Source: Reticulitermes speratus (lineage: Eukaryota; Arthropoda; Insecta; Blattodea; Rhinotermitidae). Taken from it: a stretch of DNA of 64,000 nt. Below are positions 42,650-53,409 of this stretch, piece after piece. The position numbers and the translations under genes were made by a program. The stretch lies in contig JAJKFL010000003.1 in the NCBI GenBank assembly GCA_021186555.1, positions 31,484,908 through 31,548,907 of the forward strand. The letters are read 5' to 3'. The notes beneath the pieces were generated by a model. That model ran no database searches, had not been told where the DNA came from, and saw only the letters and a list, made by a program, of their open reading frames with translations. Numbering within the stretch: the first letter of the stretch is position 1; each line of letters begins with the position of its first letter.

Positions 42650-44372
42650 ACTGTTCATGAAATATTGGATCCGGTATGTAGTAAAGGATGAGAAGGGTAA
42701 TCTGGTTGCAGACCCCCACAGTATCTTGGCTAGGTGGAGGAATCATTTCTTTCAGCTATTGAATGTACATGGGGTTAATGATGTTAGGCAGACTGAAATA
42801 CATACAGCAGAGCCACTGGTGCCTGAGCCCAGTGACTCTGAGGTTGAGATGGCTATTGAAAAGTTAAAAAGGCACAAATCACCAGGTGTTGATCAAATTC
42901 CAGCAGAACTGATTAAAGCAGGAGGTAGGACAATTTGTTCTGAGATCCATAAACTTATTAATTCTATTTGGAATAAAGAGGAATTGCCTGAGCAGTGGAA
43001 GGAGTCAATAATTGTACCTATTTATAAGAAGCGTGATGAAACAGATTGCAGTAATCACCGAGGCCTATCACTTTTGTCAACCGCATACAAAATTCTATCC
43101 AACATCCTTCTATCAAGGTTAACTCCATAAGCAGAGGAAATTATTGGGGAGCATCAGTGTGGATTTCGACGTAACAGGTCGACTACTGATCATATATTCT
43201 GCATTTGTCAAATACTTGAGAAAAAATGGGAATACAATGAAGCAGTGCATCAGCTATTTATAGACTTCAAGAAAGGCTTTGATTCAGTTAGGAGGGAGGT
43301 CTTGTATAATATTCTCATTGAGTTTGGTATCCCTACGAAACTAGTAAGGCTAGTAAAAATGTGTCTAAATGAAACCTATAGCAGAGTCCGGGTAGGCAAA
43401 CATTTGTCTGACACATTTCCTATTAAGAATGGTTTGAAACAAGGAGATGCTTTATCGCCATTACTTTTCAACTTTGCTTTGGAATATGCCATTAGGAGGG
43501 TTCAGTCAAACCAGGATGGTATACATCAGCTTCTAGTTTATGCTGATGATATTAATATATTGGGCGGAAGCGTACATGCTATAACGAAAAACACATAAGC
43601 TTTAGTAGTCGCTAGTAAGGAGATTGGTCTAGAAGTAAATGCTGAGAAAACTAAGTACATGGTCATGTCTCACAATCAGAATGCAGGACAAAATCACAAC
43701 ATAAAGTTAGATAATAAATCCTTTGAAAGGGTGGAACAGTTCAAATATTTGGGAACAACCCTAACAAATCGAAATTCCATTCAGGAAGAAATTAAGAGCA
43801 GATTGAAGTCGGGGAATGCTTGTTATCATTCGGTGCAAGATCTTCTGTCTTCCAGTTTGCTATCCAAAAATACAAAGATTAAGATATACAGAACTATAAT
43901 TTTGCCTCTTGTTTTGTATGGGTGTGAGACTTGGTCTCTCACACTGAGGGAGGAACATAGGCTGAGGGTGTTCGAGAATAGGGTGCTGAGGAGGATATTT
44001 GGGCCTAAGAGGGACAAGGTGATAGGGGAGTGGAGAAGACTACATAACGAGGAACTTAATGATCTGTACTCATCACCAAATATTATTCGGGTGATCAAAT
44101 CGAGAAGAATGAGGTGGGTGGGGCATGTAGCATGTATGGGTGAAGGGAGAGGTGCTTACAGGATTTTGGTGGGGAGACCTGAGAGAAGGAGACCACTTGG
44201 AAGACCCAGGCATAGATGGGAGGATAATATTAAAATAGATATTCAAGAAGTGGGATGGGGGGGCATGGACTGGATTGATATGGCTCAGGATAGGGAGAGG
44301 TGGTGGCCTCTTGTGAGTGCGGTAATGAACCTCCAGGTTCCACAAACCGTGGAGAATTTCTTGACTAGCTGA
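42650..44372 (+). pseudogene. RTE reverse transcriptase (two stops)
   Basis: LARWRNHFFQLLNVHGV, KSPGVDQIPAELIKAGG, WKESIIVPIYKKRDETDCSN, HRGLSLLSTAYKILSNIL, EHQCGFRRNRSTTDHIF, FIDFKKGFDSVRRE, GLKQGDALSPLLFNFALEYA and the intact active site LLVYADDINILG. C terminus: [51 protein letters not shown] and [19 protein letters not shown] different RTE family from that at 26.7-30.1 kb. AFD reads GFD in RT block A. Confidence 0.88.
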
Positions 44373-44415
44373 CGACCTGTTAGCTTCTCAAGAAGGACTC
44401 TGCTCCATGGAGTTA
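42650..44415 (+). mobile_element. RTE-type LINE (second family), 5'-truncated
   Basis: Begins in the linker before RT; the endonuclease is missing. Frame 42642-44372 is interrupted by TAA at 43128-43130 and TAA at 43596-43598. The 3' end after the stop (TTCTCAAGAAGGACTCTGCT) matches the usual tail of this insect RTE family. Few lesions. Confidence 0.88.
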
Positions 44416-45828
44416 GTTAGTTATGTAAACACACAGAAATCTGGGTTAACCCAGTTCAAATTATCTTGACTCAAAATTAGCTTAACGGACATTTCATAGC
44501 ATATCAACAATTCCACTCGAAGTCGACAAGTATAGAAATAAACACAGAGCAACTCTGGCATATTCATAACCTTTTGTTCAACTATATAAAAAACTGCAAG
44601 ACTTGCAGAAAATGTGTACTGGGTATAAAATGTACATTCTGTATAATCTTCATTTGAAACATCTTTCATTCTGACAAAACAAGTTACAGCTGAAATGAAT
44701 GGAGAAGCACATGCAGGTTTTCATGTAAATGTATCATCACATTTAAACCAAACCTGTAGTAATGTGATCACAAATATTAGTGAAAATCCAAAGATATGAA
44801 ATTTCTAAAACCTCAGTTCTGCAGTTAATTGATATGTGTAGGCAGACAGACCTGACCAAGGTAATAGGCACATTTCTGTGACTTTTTTGGAAACATGCCA
44901 AAAAGTATAAAGAGATGAGAAAATTTAAATATTAATAAATATGTAGCAGCATTTTCAATTATATTTTATAATGAAATATATATTTATTGAACACACAAAC
45001 CTACAAATACAGGTAAGAATTAGGTCTGTTTAGTTATCAGAACACAGCATATTTCATAATCTTCAGGTATGTTCGGCAGACCAGTGTTCATTATACAAGA
45101 CAGAAGTTCAGAACTGTATGCACAGAGTAACTCGTTCTGGACCTTTGCATAATTTAATTATCTCAAAAACTGTAAGACACAGGAAATGTGTATTTAACAA
45201 AAATGTATGTTTCACTTTTCTCTACTGTGGCTTGAAACACTTTTTTCTCCAATAAATATTTTGTGAGCTACACTCAATATGCGGCAAACCTACAGTTAAG
45301 AACAAATATGTTGCTTCTGACAGAAACAAGGACTACAAATTAATACAGCCGCATTTTAAAATGATGCAGTGTCAGTGTGATTAAAACTAACTTGAAGCAG
45401 CATAGATATCATAGATTTGTTACAGTATTTCTCGGTTGTAGTACAGTTAATTAAACTATGGCTCTTGCAAGAATGCATTACACTGATACCTTGTGAACCA
45501 CCATTCAGTAGTTACTGCATCCCTCCCCCCCAAGTTTCAGGTAATTTACAAAGTAGTCTGCTCATTCCTGGCATAAATGTTACGGATTGTTGCGGGGGGA
45601 CAACACATTATTGAGGTTCAGTATGTCTTATAACCCTTTTCATCTATAAAAATGAAATTCATTCATTCAAGTTGGAATTTAGCATAAAAACTGCCATACC
45701 ATACTGCATACAACACCATGCCACTAGACATGCTTATAAAACAGTAAGACAAAACCAAAAATACAGTACCAGAGTATAATTACATTAAACATTCATTAAG
45801 TCACAAACATGATCCACTTCACCTTAAT
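44416..45828. other. Non-coding, probably 3' UTR of the gene ending at 45829
   Basis: No recognisable transposon. A minus-strand AATAAA (TTTATT at about 44984-44989) could be a polyadenylation signal for the gene whose last exon ends at 45829; this is speculative. Confidence 0.35.
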
Positions 45829-46070
45829 TTAATTTGTCTTTTCATCTTGAAGATATGAAGTTGCAAGTCTTTCCAAGTCATCAAGACTCAAACTAGAAAT
45901 TGAACGATAAAAATCTTTCATAAATTCATCAGTTATCTTTTCTGAATCACTTTCATTGTAAAACTGTCGGAGAAATTTGTATATAGCATCTTTGAGAACA
46001 GTCTTCTGTTTTGGTTGTGGGTCAAAATTATCTTCTTTCATATTTGTATGGCAACTGCAGTTTTTCAGCA
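45829..46070 (-). CDS. Terminal coding exon of an unidentified gene
   Basis: Excellent acceptor (TTTTTTTATTTCAG) at 46071, then two bases of a split codon, 79 codons and TAA. The product begins LKNCSCHTNMKEDNFDP. It continues with an amphipathic acidic helical stretch: KTVLKDAIYKFLRQFYN, KITDEFMKDFYRSISSL, SLDDLERLATSYLQDEKTN. Composition and the clean exon boundary look like a real host protein C terminus rather than a transposon. I do not recognise the family. Upstream exons must lie to the right on the minus strand; exon 51912-52025 is a candidate first exon but the link is unproven. Confidence 0.65.
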
Positions 46071-47489
46071 CTGAAATAAAAAAAGAAATACACATTTAGT
46101 TGTTTTACAAAGCAAGAAAACTGCAAGATGTAAAGTATGACCCAAGAATCTAACACCTACAGTAAGTATCAGGGTGATGCATTCATTTTTGCACCTTCGG
46201 AGAATCTCTCCTTCCAATTTCTAGAAAGTGATGGTATTTCTACGGTAATCTGTGTTCTGAGACAGTGCTCACATTGAAGGGTTCTGCTATGCAGTGCAAA
46301 ATTATGTCCACTATGTCTTTCAACAACAGTATAAACTGCAAGTAATGGATTGATGAAGACAGAAAGAGAAAGAGGGGGGGGGGGGGGGGGTGGGTTGTAG
46401 CACAGTGAGAAGTGATTCTTCTAAAAAGCAATGGACAGAAGATGAATCTCAACTCATGTATCACACTTTCTGGAATTTCAGATCCCGTGGCCACACACTT
46501 AAGTATAAACATCAGTTGATGGCCATTCTCTCTCTCTCTCTCTCCCTCTCTCTCTCTCCACACACACACACGAGACCCTACAATCCAGGGTCATTACATT
46601 CAGACTTCCTTATTTTCTTTACTTACTAATTTCCATTTGAACTGCAATCATACAACAGAGCACTCTAATAATACACAATGAAAACATCTGAAGAAACAAT
46701 GACATAATCCACTTTTCACACAATCAAGCATGAAAGGTGGTTTGTGGCAAACAGATGTGATGTTATCAACCCATACTCTTTTGCCTGGCAATGTGGAAGT
46801 AACTTATGCAAATTCAGCTGCTCCAGTAATAGAACTGTAGCAAGAATAACACCATATAGTATGTACACTTTAACATGAAACCCAAACAATAGTTCATACA
46901 AGATATTCATGCAATTTTGACTTCCTCAGAAAGGATCAAGAATCACATGTGGCAAATCTTACTTCTGTATGTCTACATCCCCTCAGTTGAAAAAGTTTTT
47001 TCATTTGTATTTATATCTGTGGGTTATTTTATGACAATGATGGTAACTCAAACTAAAGAGCTGAATGATCAGATGATAACCTAGTGAAGGGCTGACAGAA
47101 AAAGTGTGGAAGGGAACAATATTGTGGCTAAATTTAAGATGAAGATTCAAAGTATTCTGGGATGTTACACTGTGTCCACTCGTAAATAATTACCCATGTT
47201 TCACCTTCATTTTCAGGGTCAAGTCTTGCCCTTGAAGATGAGGGCACTACAGTCCTTCACCACACTTTTGTAACCATTTACCAGCTACCGAACACATGCA
47301 CGCACACACACACATGTGCGTGCTCTTTCTCCCTCTCTCCCCCCCCCCCCCCCTCATGCAAAGTGCCAATCAGTTAACCTATATAATAACATCATGTATC
47401 ACAAAAGTATAAAACACTTTTCAGTACTTTGTATGTTGCTTAGGAATTCTGTACAAAGACAAACATGAAACTTGCAAAATACAACAAAA

Positions 47490-47925
47490 TTTTTTAATAC
47501 GACATCCGATAATCTGGAAATCCTGATGCTCCGGCACTTGAGGACAGTAGTCCCAAGACCAGACTTTTGTTTTTTACCAGAAATATCTTCATCAATGAAG
47601 TAGGCATAGTTCACAGACATGTTCAAGAAGGCCTCCTAGATTGTAGATCAACTGTTGTGGTATCTCCTAACACCTTGTCACCTACTCCATTAACTTCTTT
47701 GGCTATGAAGACTCCAGAAAACACTGAAGTAGACCCTGAACCAGCATATGAAGGAGATATCCAAATGGAATACTCCTCAGATAAGTTGTTCAGCCCAAGT
47801 ACAGGAGCAGTAACCTTTAAGAACTTAGGTCAGTACAGGTACCAGCTGATAATCCGGAACAATCGATAATTCAGCACCTGTCTGGTCCTGCGCAAGTCAG
47901 ATTAACAGAATTTTACTGTATTAAA
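47490..47925. mobile_element. Tigger/pogo-like MITE
   Basis: Left end about ATCCGATAATCTGGAAATCCTGATGCTCCGGCAC. The right end, reversed, reads CAGTAAAATTCTGTTAATCTGACTTG...GGTGCTGAATTATCGATTGTTCCGGATTATC. Imperfect inverted ends with the GATAATC/GGATTATC signature of Tigger elements. The internal plus-strand frame (47567-47869) may be a transposase C-terminal remnant; not confirmed. Confidence 0.5.
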
Positions 47926-48484
47926 CTTGTGCATGTATGTTTCAACTTCAGCCTGCCTGCAATATTTCTCTGCAAAACAGTCATCAGTTTCTAACAAGAA
48001 TGAAATGGAACAAGTTACTAGTCATACACAGGATATGAGTATCGAGAATTCTTAGCATACTTTACTTCAACCATTTAAAGCCCAGTGATCACTATATGTG
48101 CTACCTGCTGTAACACTAAGAAAATCTTTCATATGATTGTTGCAATCATCAGCTATTATTTCCCTAACAGCATTAACCAGTCAGTCTATATATGGACATG
48201 GGCCATTTTCTGTGTGAGACAGAAATTAAATGAACTATTGTACATAATTCAGGTTTACAACATCACTGTGCTGAGTCTGTACATCCTCCCCATATAGGGA
48301 CTTAAAATCAGCATCTACCAGATCTTGGACAAATGTGTAACTTTTGTTATGGTAGTTTCTTTGTACACTGTACCAACAACAAAATGGTACTTTAAGATGA
48401 TTCATCCCCATTGTTATTAAATACAAATGAATTGTTGCAATCAGAGAACACAACATTTATAAAAAAAAAAAAAAATTAAAGGCT

Positions 48485-48520
48485 ACATGTTTTGGATAAA
48501 ACCAATTAGCCATCATCAGG
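48485..48520 (-). repeat. Hammerhead-like hairpin
   Basis: Minus strand: CTGATGA (intact first core box), TGGCTAATTGGTTTTATCC as an imperfect stem, AAAAC (G to A change in the second box), ATGTAGCC. Same layout as the hairpin at 4701-4733. Confidence 0.5.
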
Positions 48521-48849
48521 CCTAATTACAAGAATATAACAAGACAGGCAATGTATGTATAAATATAACATTGAGGGGTGTTCGTGTAACCACCACTGCC
48601 GTGAAAAAGCAATAAGTATTACATATTCTAAGTGTATGTATTCTTCCCTTAGTTATCCAGCATGCCGTATAATATTGTCACCTGTTGCCTGTCTGGCTCT
48701 ACCATATTTTACCACATTACTCATAAATGGCATGATTTTTTGGAAAAAGTTATTGAACATAAAATGTGTGTTTCAATTTTTTCTACAACTTCTAAGTGAA
48801 ACATTTCTCATTCTAAGAAGAATTCAGGGAGAATCATAAATGTTCATAG

Positions 48850-49035
48850 GTCTTGATGTAAAGTACCCATTATTCTTGTCAGATTTTAATCAAACTTTAA
48901 TTTTCTCAGCAGACTTTCAAACAGTATTCAAACACCAAATTTAATGAAAACTGTTCCAGTGGGAACTGAGATGTTCCATGTGGACAGACGGATGGATGGG
49001 CAGACATGATGAAGCTAGTAGTTGCTTTTCATAAT
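48850..49035 (+). repeat. Dispersed repeat, copy of 52485-52675
   Basis: ATTATTCTTGTCAGATTTTA, CAAATTTAATGAAAACTGTT-like, CCAGTGGGAACTGAGATGTT, CATGTGGACAGACGGATGGA, AAGCTAGTAGTTGCTTTTC, TTTTGCAAACGCACCTAA. The same order and orientation are seen at 52485-52675. Confidence 0.7.
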
Positions 49036-49925
49036 TTTGCAAACGCACCTAACAAAGGTACATTTTACAACTGCATTTCAAGTCTGAGATCTCAGCCTTC
49101 TCAAGCTAAAAATACATGTACAGTGTAAGATGTAGAATGATTGAAAAACATAAACTTGAAGTATAGAACATTAAAAATGATAACAGGTAGTAAACACAAT
49201 AGTATGTTGTAGGCATTTAAATATAAATTTCTTAGAAGCAGCGTGTATATATTGGAATCGGAACAATTAGTAGAAAGTGTGTAATAGAGTAGGACAAGCT
49301 TCACTTCTATTCTTGTTTTGTGACAATTTGATTCTGTTTATTGTTTTCAGTACATTGCAAAGTTGTTTTATATTAATTAGGTCTTGGTATAATATAGAAT
49401 GCCACTTTTATAGATCCCAATACCCAAATAACTTAATATATTTTGAGTAAATACCAAGAACCTTTCATCACAAATGTGTGTCACAAGAACTCTTATGACA
49501 TACACATTTCAATGGTCACACTAACATCATCACCAGTGTCATCTATGCCAAAGTCAGTTTACACATGTTTGGAAAACAGCATTATTAATCTATAAGACCT
49601 GCTGTGGTTCCTACCACTGTATCACATGCAATTTTCATTTCTTATATTATATGAGTTGAAATTCTGTCTGTGAAAATAATTAATTACCAAAGAAGCCAAA
49701 CTCATATATCAAAAATTAAAAGTACATGTAATGAAGGGTCTGGCAGATAAACCTGACAGTTTTGAAACACAGATAAAAAAGAACACAATTTTATGTGATC
49801 TTTTACCAAATTGCAGCACATCTCAAAGCATTCTATTTACAAAATCCACTTCTTAAAAATCAGATCAGTAACACGACCTGCACTGTTATTTACACACTGC
49901 TGCAATCACGATCAAAAATTCCCCA

Positions 49926-50402
49926 TTTCTCATAATATTTTTACAGGAATTTCTACCACTTCATCCCTCATATTCTGCTCCAATTCAGTTATACTCCTTG
50001 GTGGGTTGGCATAAACCTTGCTCTTAAGGTATCCCCAGAAGAAGTCACAAGTGTTCACATCTGGCAATCTTGCACGCAACTGAAAATCTCCATTTAGTGA
50101 GATGACGTGATGTGAACACTGTTTTGAGAACATTCACCGAGTTTCTTGTGGTGTGAGCCATTGCCCATCCTGCTGGAAACAAAAGTGTGGTGTCAAGCTG
50201 GTATGTGAAAGTTGCACAAGATCTGCATGTAGTGATCCAATGTTACAGTTACTGCTGTACCTTCATCATTGTTGAAGAAATGGGGATCAACCACCCCAAA
50301 AGATGCTGCTGGATGCCAAACAGTGATCTTCACACTGTGTAAAGGCTGCTGATGAATGTGTTCCTTAAAAATAATCAGGTTTCTCTGCCAGACCTTGCAC
50401 AA
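49926..50402 (-). mobile_element. Tc1/mariner-like transposase fragment
   Basis: Minus strand: HQQPLHSVKITVWHPAASFG, VVDPHFFNNDEGTAVTV, then after a gap PDVNTCDFFWGYLKSKVYAN with PPRSITELEQNMRDEV. This is the family reading KPLHS.KVTVWCA, GVIGPYFFE and SPDLTPCDFFLWGYLK. Frameshifted and missing the middle. A second mariner-like family, distinct from 25.0 and 31.6 kb. Confidence 0.75.
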
Positions 50403-50481
50403 TGATAGATACTACAACAGATCCATCAGATTAATTATGCTATTTGACAAACTACATAAACTGACTTTGGAACTGACGACA

Positions 50482-50510
50482 CTGATGATGCCGGTGTGAG
50501 TGTTGAAACA
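50482..50510 (+). repeat. Hammerhead-like core, weak stem
   Basis: CTGATGA (50482-50488), 16 bases, GAAAC (50505-50509). Both core boxes are intact and correctly spaced, but the intervening bases (TGCCGGTGTGAGTGTT) do not make a good stem II. Lowest-confidence member of the group. Confidence 0.35.
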
Positions 50511-50579
50511 CTTATGTCATAAAAATTCTTGAACACACAGCCGAGATAGAGGCTGTTGGTATTTGATCAAAATACATTA

Positions 50580-50790
50580 AGTTTTAACCAGGGGGTGCAC
50601 AAATTTTCCAAAAACCTAGCAGCCACCATGAAATTCTAGGCCTCAGAAGGGTGACATGAAGCAAGTTCCATAATGAGGACCCACAAATATTATGTGGCAC
50701 CATACAAAATTTAGTTTCCTGGGCGACCTCGTGCCAGGGATTTGTGCAGCCCCCAGTTATAGCCACTTGTTAATAAGTCCATGCCCAGGA
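50580..50790 (-). repeat. Dispersed repeat, inverted copy of 56110-56370
   Basis: GTGCACAAATTTTCCAAAAA, GTGACATGAAGCAAGTTCCA and TGCCAGGGATTTGTGCAGCC match the reverse complement of 56110-56370 (GTGCACAATTTTTCCAAAAA, GTGACATGAAGCAAGTTCCA, TGCCTGGGATTTATGTACCC). Non-coding, class unknown. Confidence 0.7.
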
Positions 50791-50799
50791 GCTACACTA

Positions 50800-51900
50800 A
50801 ATTTCATTGCTGACAAATATGCAGTGTCTAAACAAGACACAAATTCTCAAGATTTTTAAGACTGGAAGACTATAAACAGTATAAAGTTAACTACGAGTAT
50901 TGATAAATGTGGGGAGACAAAAGGAACACACTATGACTGGTTTCTGAGATGGAATTATGCTTTGTGTAAAATGAAAACAAAACATAATGCAGAAATGAAT
51001 CATGACAGCAACTTTTCTTTTGCCTTGATGTTTTGTAGGGCACACAGTGCAATATCTCATGCTTCAGAAACTTTCCAATGGGCACAAGATTATACCCTGT
51101 CACCCTGCCCCCCCCCCCCCCCTCTCCAAGAAAGACAAACCCTGAAATAAAATGTGTGACTGTTAAGCCATAACTTTGCCCTCAACTGAATTCATGTTCT
51201 CAGAGCAGTTTGAGACTTCCGAGCCTGCACCAGACGGAAAACAACTATGACACAGGAAAAAGCACCATATGCCAATAACCTCTACAACTCATCTGAATTG
51301 ACATGCTAATTCTCTGTATTTCCCTCAGTTTTCCTTGCCATTCTGTTCACACAAATGCTTGTAGTGAGTCACATGAGAACCTTTGCTTTGGGCTTGTTTA
51401 CTCTGTTCTGTGGTGGCTGGACGGGATACAACAGCATGCAGCAAATCAGAGGAATGGTGTGCCATCAACCCCACCACGTCGTGGACTTCTTTCTTTGGCT
51501 TCTGTATACATGGTGCAAAAACACCTCACGACTTTACTTCCACTTCTGGGACGTCAGCATGCTGTTAATATAACCTAGACCTTAACTGGCATAAAGCAGC
51601 AGCAAAATATCTACTTGTCTGATAACTGTGCCAACAGTAATTCAAGTAATCACAAGGTCATGGAATTTAACACTCGAAACCAACTTATGCTGCCAAGTAT
51701 ATACATCTTCTAACTTCAGTTTCAAAATACTGTACTCCTTTTTCAAAGCAACTATAGTCACATCTCTGGACCTACTACGCACAGACTTCTCGTTCATTGC
51801 CTACCACATATCAGTTTCCTAATCCGCGGTTGAAGATTACTGGAATCCACGTGAAGCCACAAAATTTAATGTGAAGAAGCGTCTCAGCAGTTTCCAAGAA
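50800..51900. other. Stretch with a possible exon, otherwise unassigned
   Basis: On the minus strand a good acceptor (TGTATACAG) at 51502 is followed by a 58-codon open frame from 51501 (KPKKEVHDVVGLMAHH...) to TGA at 51325-51327. Its phase (0) would fit the donor at 51912. All three plus-strand frames are also open here, so the open frame alone is weak evidence. No homology recognised. Confidence 0.3.
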
Positions 51901-51911
51901 ATGTTACTTAC

Positions 51912-52025
51912 ATCCGATATGAATTCCGTTACAGCCACATGTATGTTTGATCTGTGACCACGGCTATCACAGACAGCTATACATAGAGTGGGATTCGTGG
52001 TTTCCCAGGCGGTGACTTCGCTCAT
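51912..52025 (-). CDS. Likely first coding exon of an unidentified gene
   Basis: ATG at 52025, 38 codons (MSEVTAWETTNPTLCIAVCD...VAVTEFISD), then donor GAT|GTAAGT at 51911. The exon and the 300 bases upstream (to about 52330) are clearly CpG-richer than the surroundings, as at a promoter. I do not recognise the protein. The next exon could be 51501-51325, or lie further left with 45829-46070 as the last; neither join can be shown. It does not join RanBP3 exon 2 in frame. Confidence 0.45.
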
Positions 52026-52340
52026 CTGCGGTGGTGACAACGAAGAATACCGTCACCTGTGATGTGCGCCGTAATTGACGTAAGAAAACGTACAAGTAAA
52101 ACGTATTCGCTTCAATTCGATAAGTGGTATAGAACACAAATTTGCTGCCTATAGATTTTTTGGAAACAGTTATCAATTGCCTTTAAGCAACGCAAACAGC
52201 ACGAAAAGACTCCTGTATTACAGATTGCTCAAAATGGTTTTCTGGACGGTGTAATAACGCAAACAAGAAAATATTGGTGATACGACCTATACAACGGTCG
52301 CAAACAATGTGCCAAGTATGGCAGCGTCTTGTTACTTCTA
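52026..52340 (-). promoter_or_regulatory. CpG-richer upstream region, probable promoter
   Basis: CpG-containing words cluster here (GACGTAAG, AACGTACAAG, AACGTATTCGC, TTCGATAAG, ACGGTCGC), unlike the CpG-poor flanks. It is directly upstream of the candidate first exon. No TATA box or other named motif is evident. Confidence 0.4.
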
Positions 52341-52484
52341 TCCCATTTAAACTGCTAAGGATTGATATGCAGTAAGTCCACCTGAAGTACGGAGGTACTT
52401 TGTCAAAACAGTATGGTCCACCTCCGCCCCTCTTGTCATCAACACCGACGAAGAACTCGGCAAGGTATTGTCATACATGTCTTC

Positions 52485-52675
52485 ATGTTAAGTTCCCGTT
52501 ATTCTTGTAAGATTTTAATGAAACTCAAATTTTCTCGACATATTTATGAAAAATGCTCAAATATCAAATTTTATGAAAATCCGTCCAGTGGGAGCAGAGT
52601 TGTTCCATGCAGACGGACGGATGGACATGAAGCTAGTAGTCGCTTTTCGCAATTTTGCGAACGCGCCTAAAAACC
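52485..52675 (+). repeat. Dispersed repeat, copy of 48850-49035
   Basis: GTTATTCTTGTAAGATTTTA, TCCGTCCAGTGGGAGCAGAG, CATGCAGACGGACGGATGGA, GCTAGTAGTCGCTTTTCGCA, GCGAACGCGCCTAA. It retains CpGs that are TpG/CpA in the 48.9-kb copy, so it appears younger. Confidence 0.7.
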
Positions 52676-53400
52676 ATTCCACTTCATGACAGTGGCGCAC
52701 GCAAGGGGGGGGGGGCTTCCGGACTGCAGCCCACCCCCCAAACCCCGCAAAACCAAATAAAAAAAAACCAGATTTTGTAGACTTATGGTATCAAAAGTTT
52801 TACGTGATTTACACTCCAGCCGAAACCAGCCACTGAAATCAGCTGATGACTAATAAATAGAATTTTGAAAAATAAATTAATAAAATTAAAAAAACCAAGA
52901 AGATCGGACGTGGTGGTTGAGTCATGGAACATGTAGTTGTATTCGTATGTATGTATGTAAATGGCAGTTGCAGACAGTGTTATGTTATAATTACAAGATT
53001 TTTATAACATAATTTTTAAAATCAAACATAAATTATATATAGCCTCAGGGTCAGCCCCCTGCCAATGAGAAATTCTGGATTTGTCTGCGTCGAGTCTCCA
53101 CTATTCTTACCCACCACCTGTAAACTGCCTGTACTACGTTGCTGCTTCACTCTCAACAGTACTTTTTACATGGCAACTACAACATGTTCCTTACCAGTGT
53201 ACTGTGTATTTTTTACCTCCTCCTAGTACCAACTGTTGGCCTTCAAAAGGGCCAATTTGTATGACCATGAAAACAGCTTATTCCTTTGGTTCGGATAGAT
53301 TAGGTTTATTGGGTAGGTTAAGTTATGTTACATTACATTACGTTTGCTTGAATGTAGGATAAAGAGTGTTATTACTGTATCGTGATTACATCATGGCTTC
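52676..53400. other. Non-coding stretch
   Basis: A G run (about 52706-52716) is followed by CTTCCGGACTGCAGCCC. Near 53297-53330 a GGTTTATTGGGTAGGTTAAG run vaguely recalls TTAGG-type sequence. No gene seen. Confidence 0.5.
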
Positions 53401-53409
53401 ACCAGTGTC

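Larger units (their letters stand above)
46071..49925. other. Intron or intergenic stretch
   Basis: Contains a G run (46374-46390), a CT then CA microsatellite (about 46527-46571), another C run (about 47338-47353), a Tigger-like MITE (47490-47925), a hammerhead-like hairpin (48485-48520) and a dispersed repeat (48850-49035). A minus-strand open stretch 48380-48235 (ending ADFKSLYGEDVQTQHSDVV...YVQ stop) looks protein-like, but I cannot assign it. Confidence 0.6.

Noticed and set aside
46240-46629. Overlapping frames on both strands rich in Ser-Leu and Arg-Glu
   Set aside because: Produced by the G run and the CT/CA microsatellites at 46374-46571.
46620-46640. 15-base micro-exon (acceptor TGATTGCAG, donor GTAAGT) on the minus strand
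   Set aside because: Splice motifs alone occur by chance at this frequency; nothing ties it to the neighbouring exons.
48235-48456. 73-codon minus-strand frame ending in YVQ stop as a terminal exon
   Set aside because: An acceptor-like GTACAG lies inside the frame and the sequence looks protein-like, but the spliced phase is ambiguous, no homology is recognised, and it neighbours repeats; not supported enough to call.
53290-53335. TTAGG-like run suggesting interstitial telomere repeat
   Set aside because: Only a few imperfect GGTTA-like units; not a real (TTAGG)n array.
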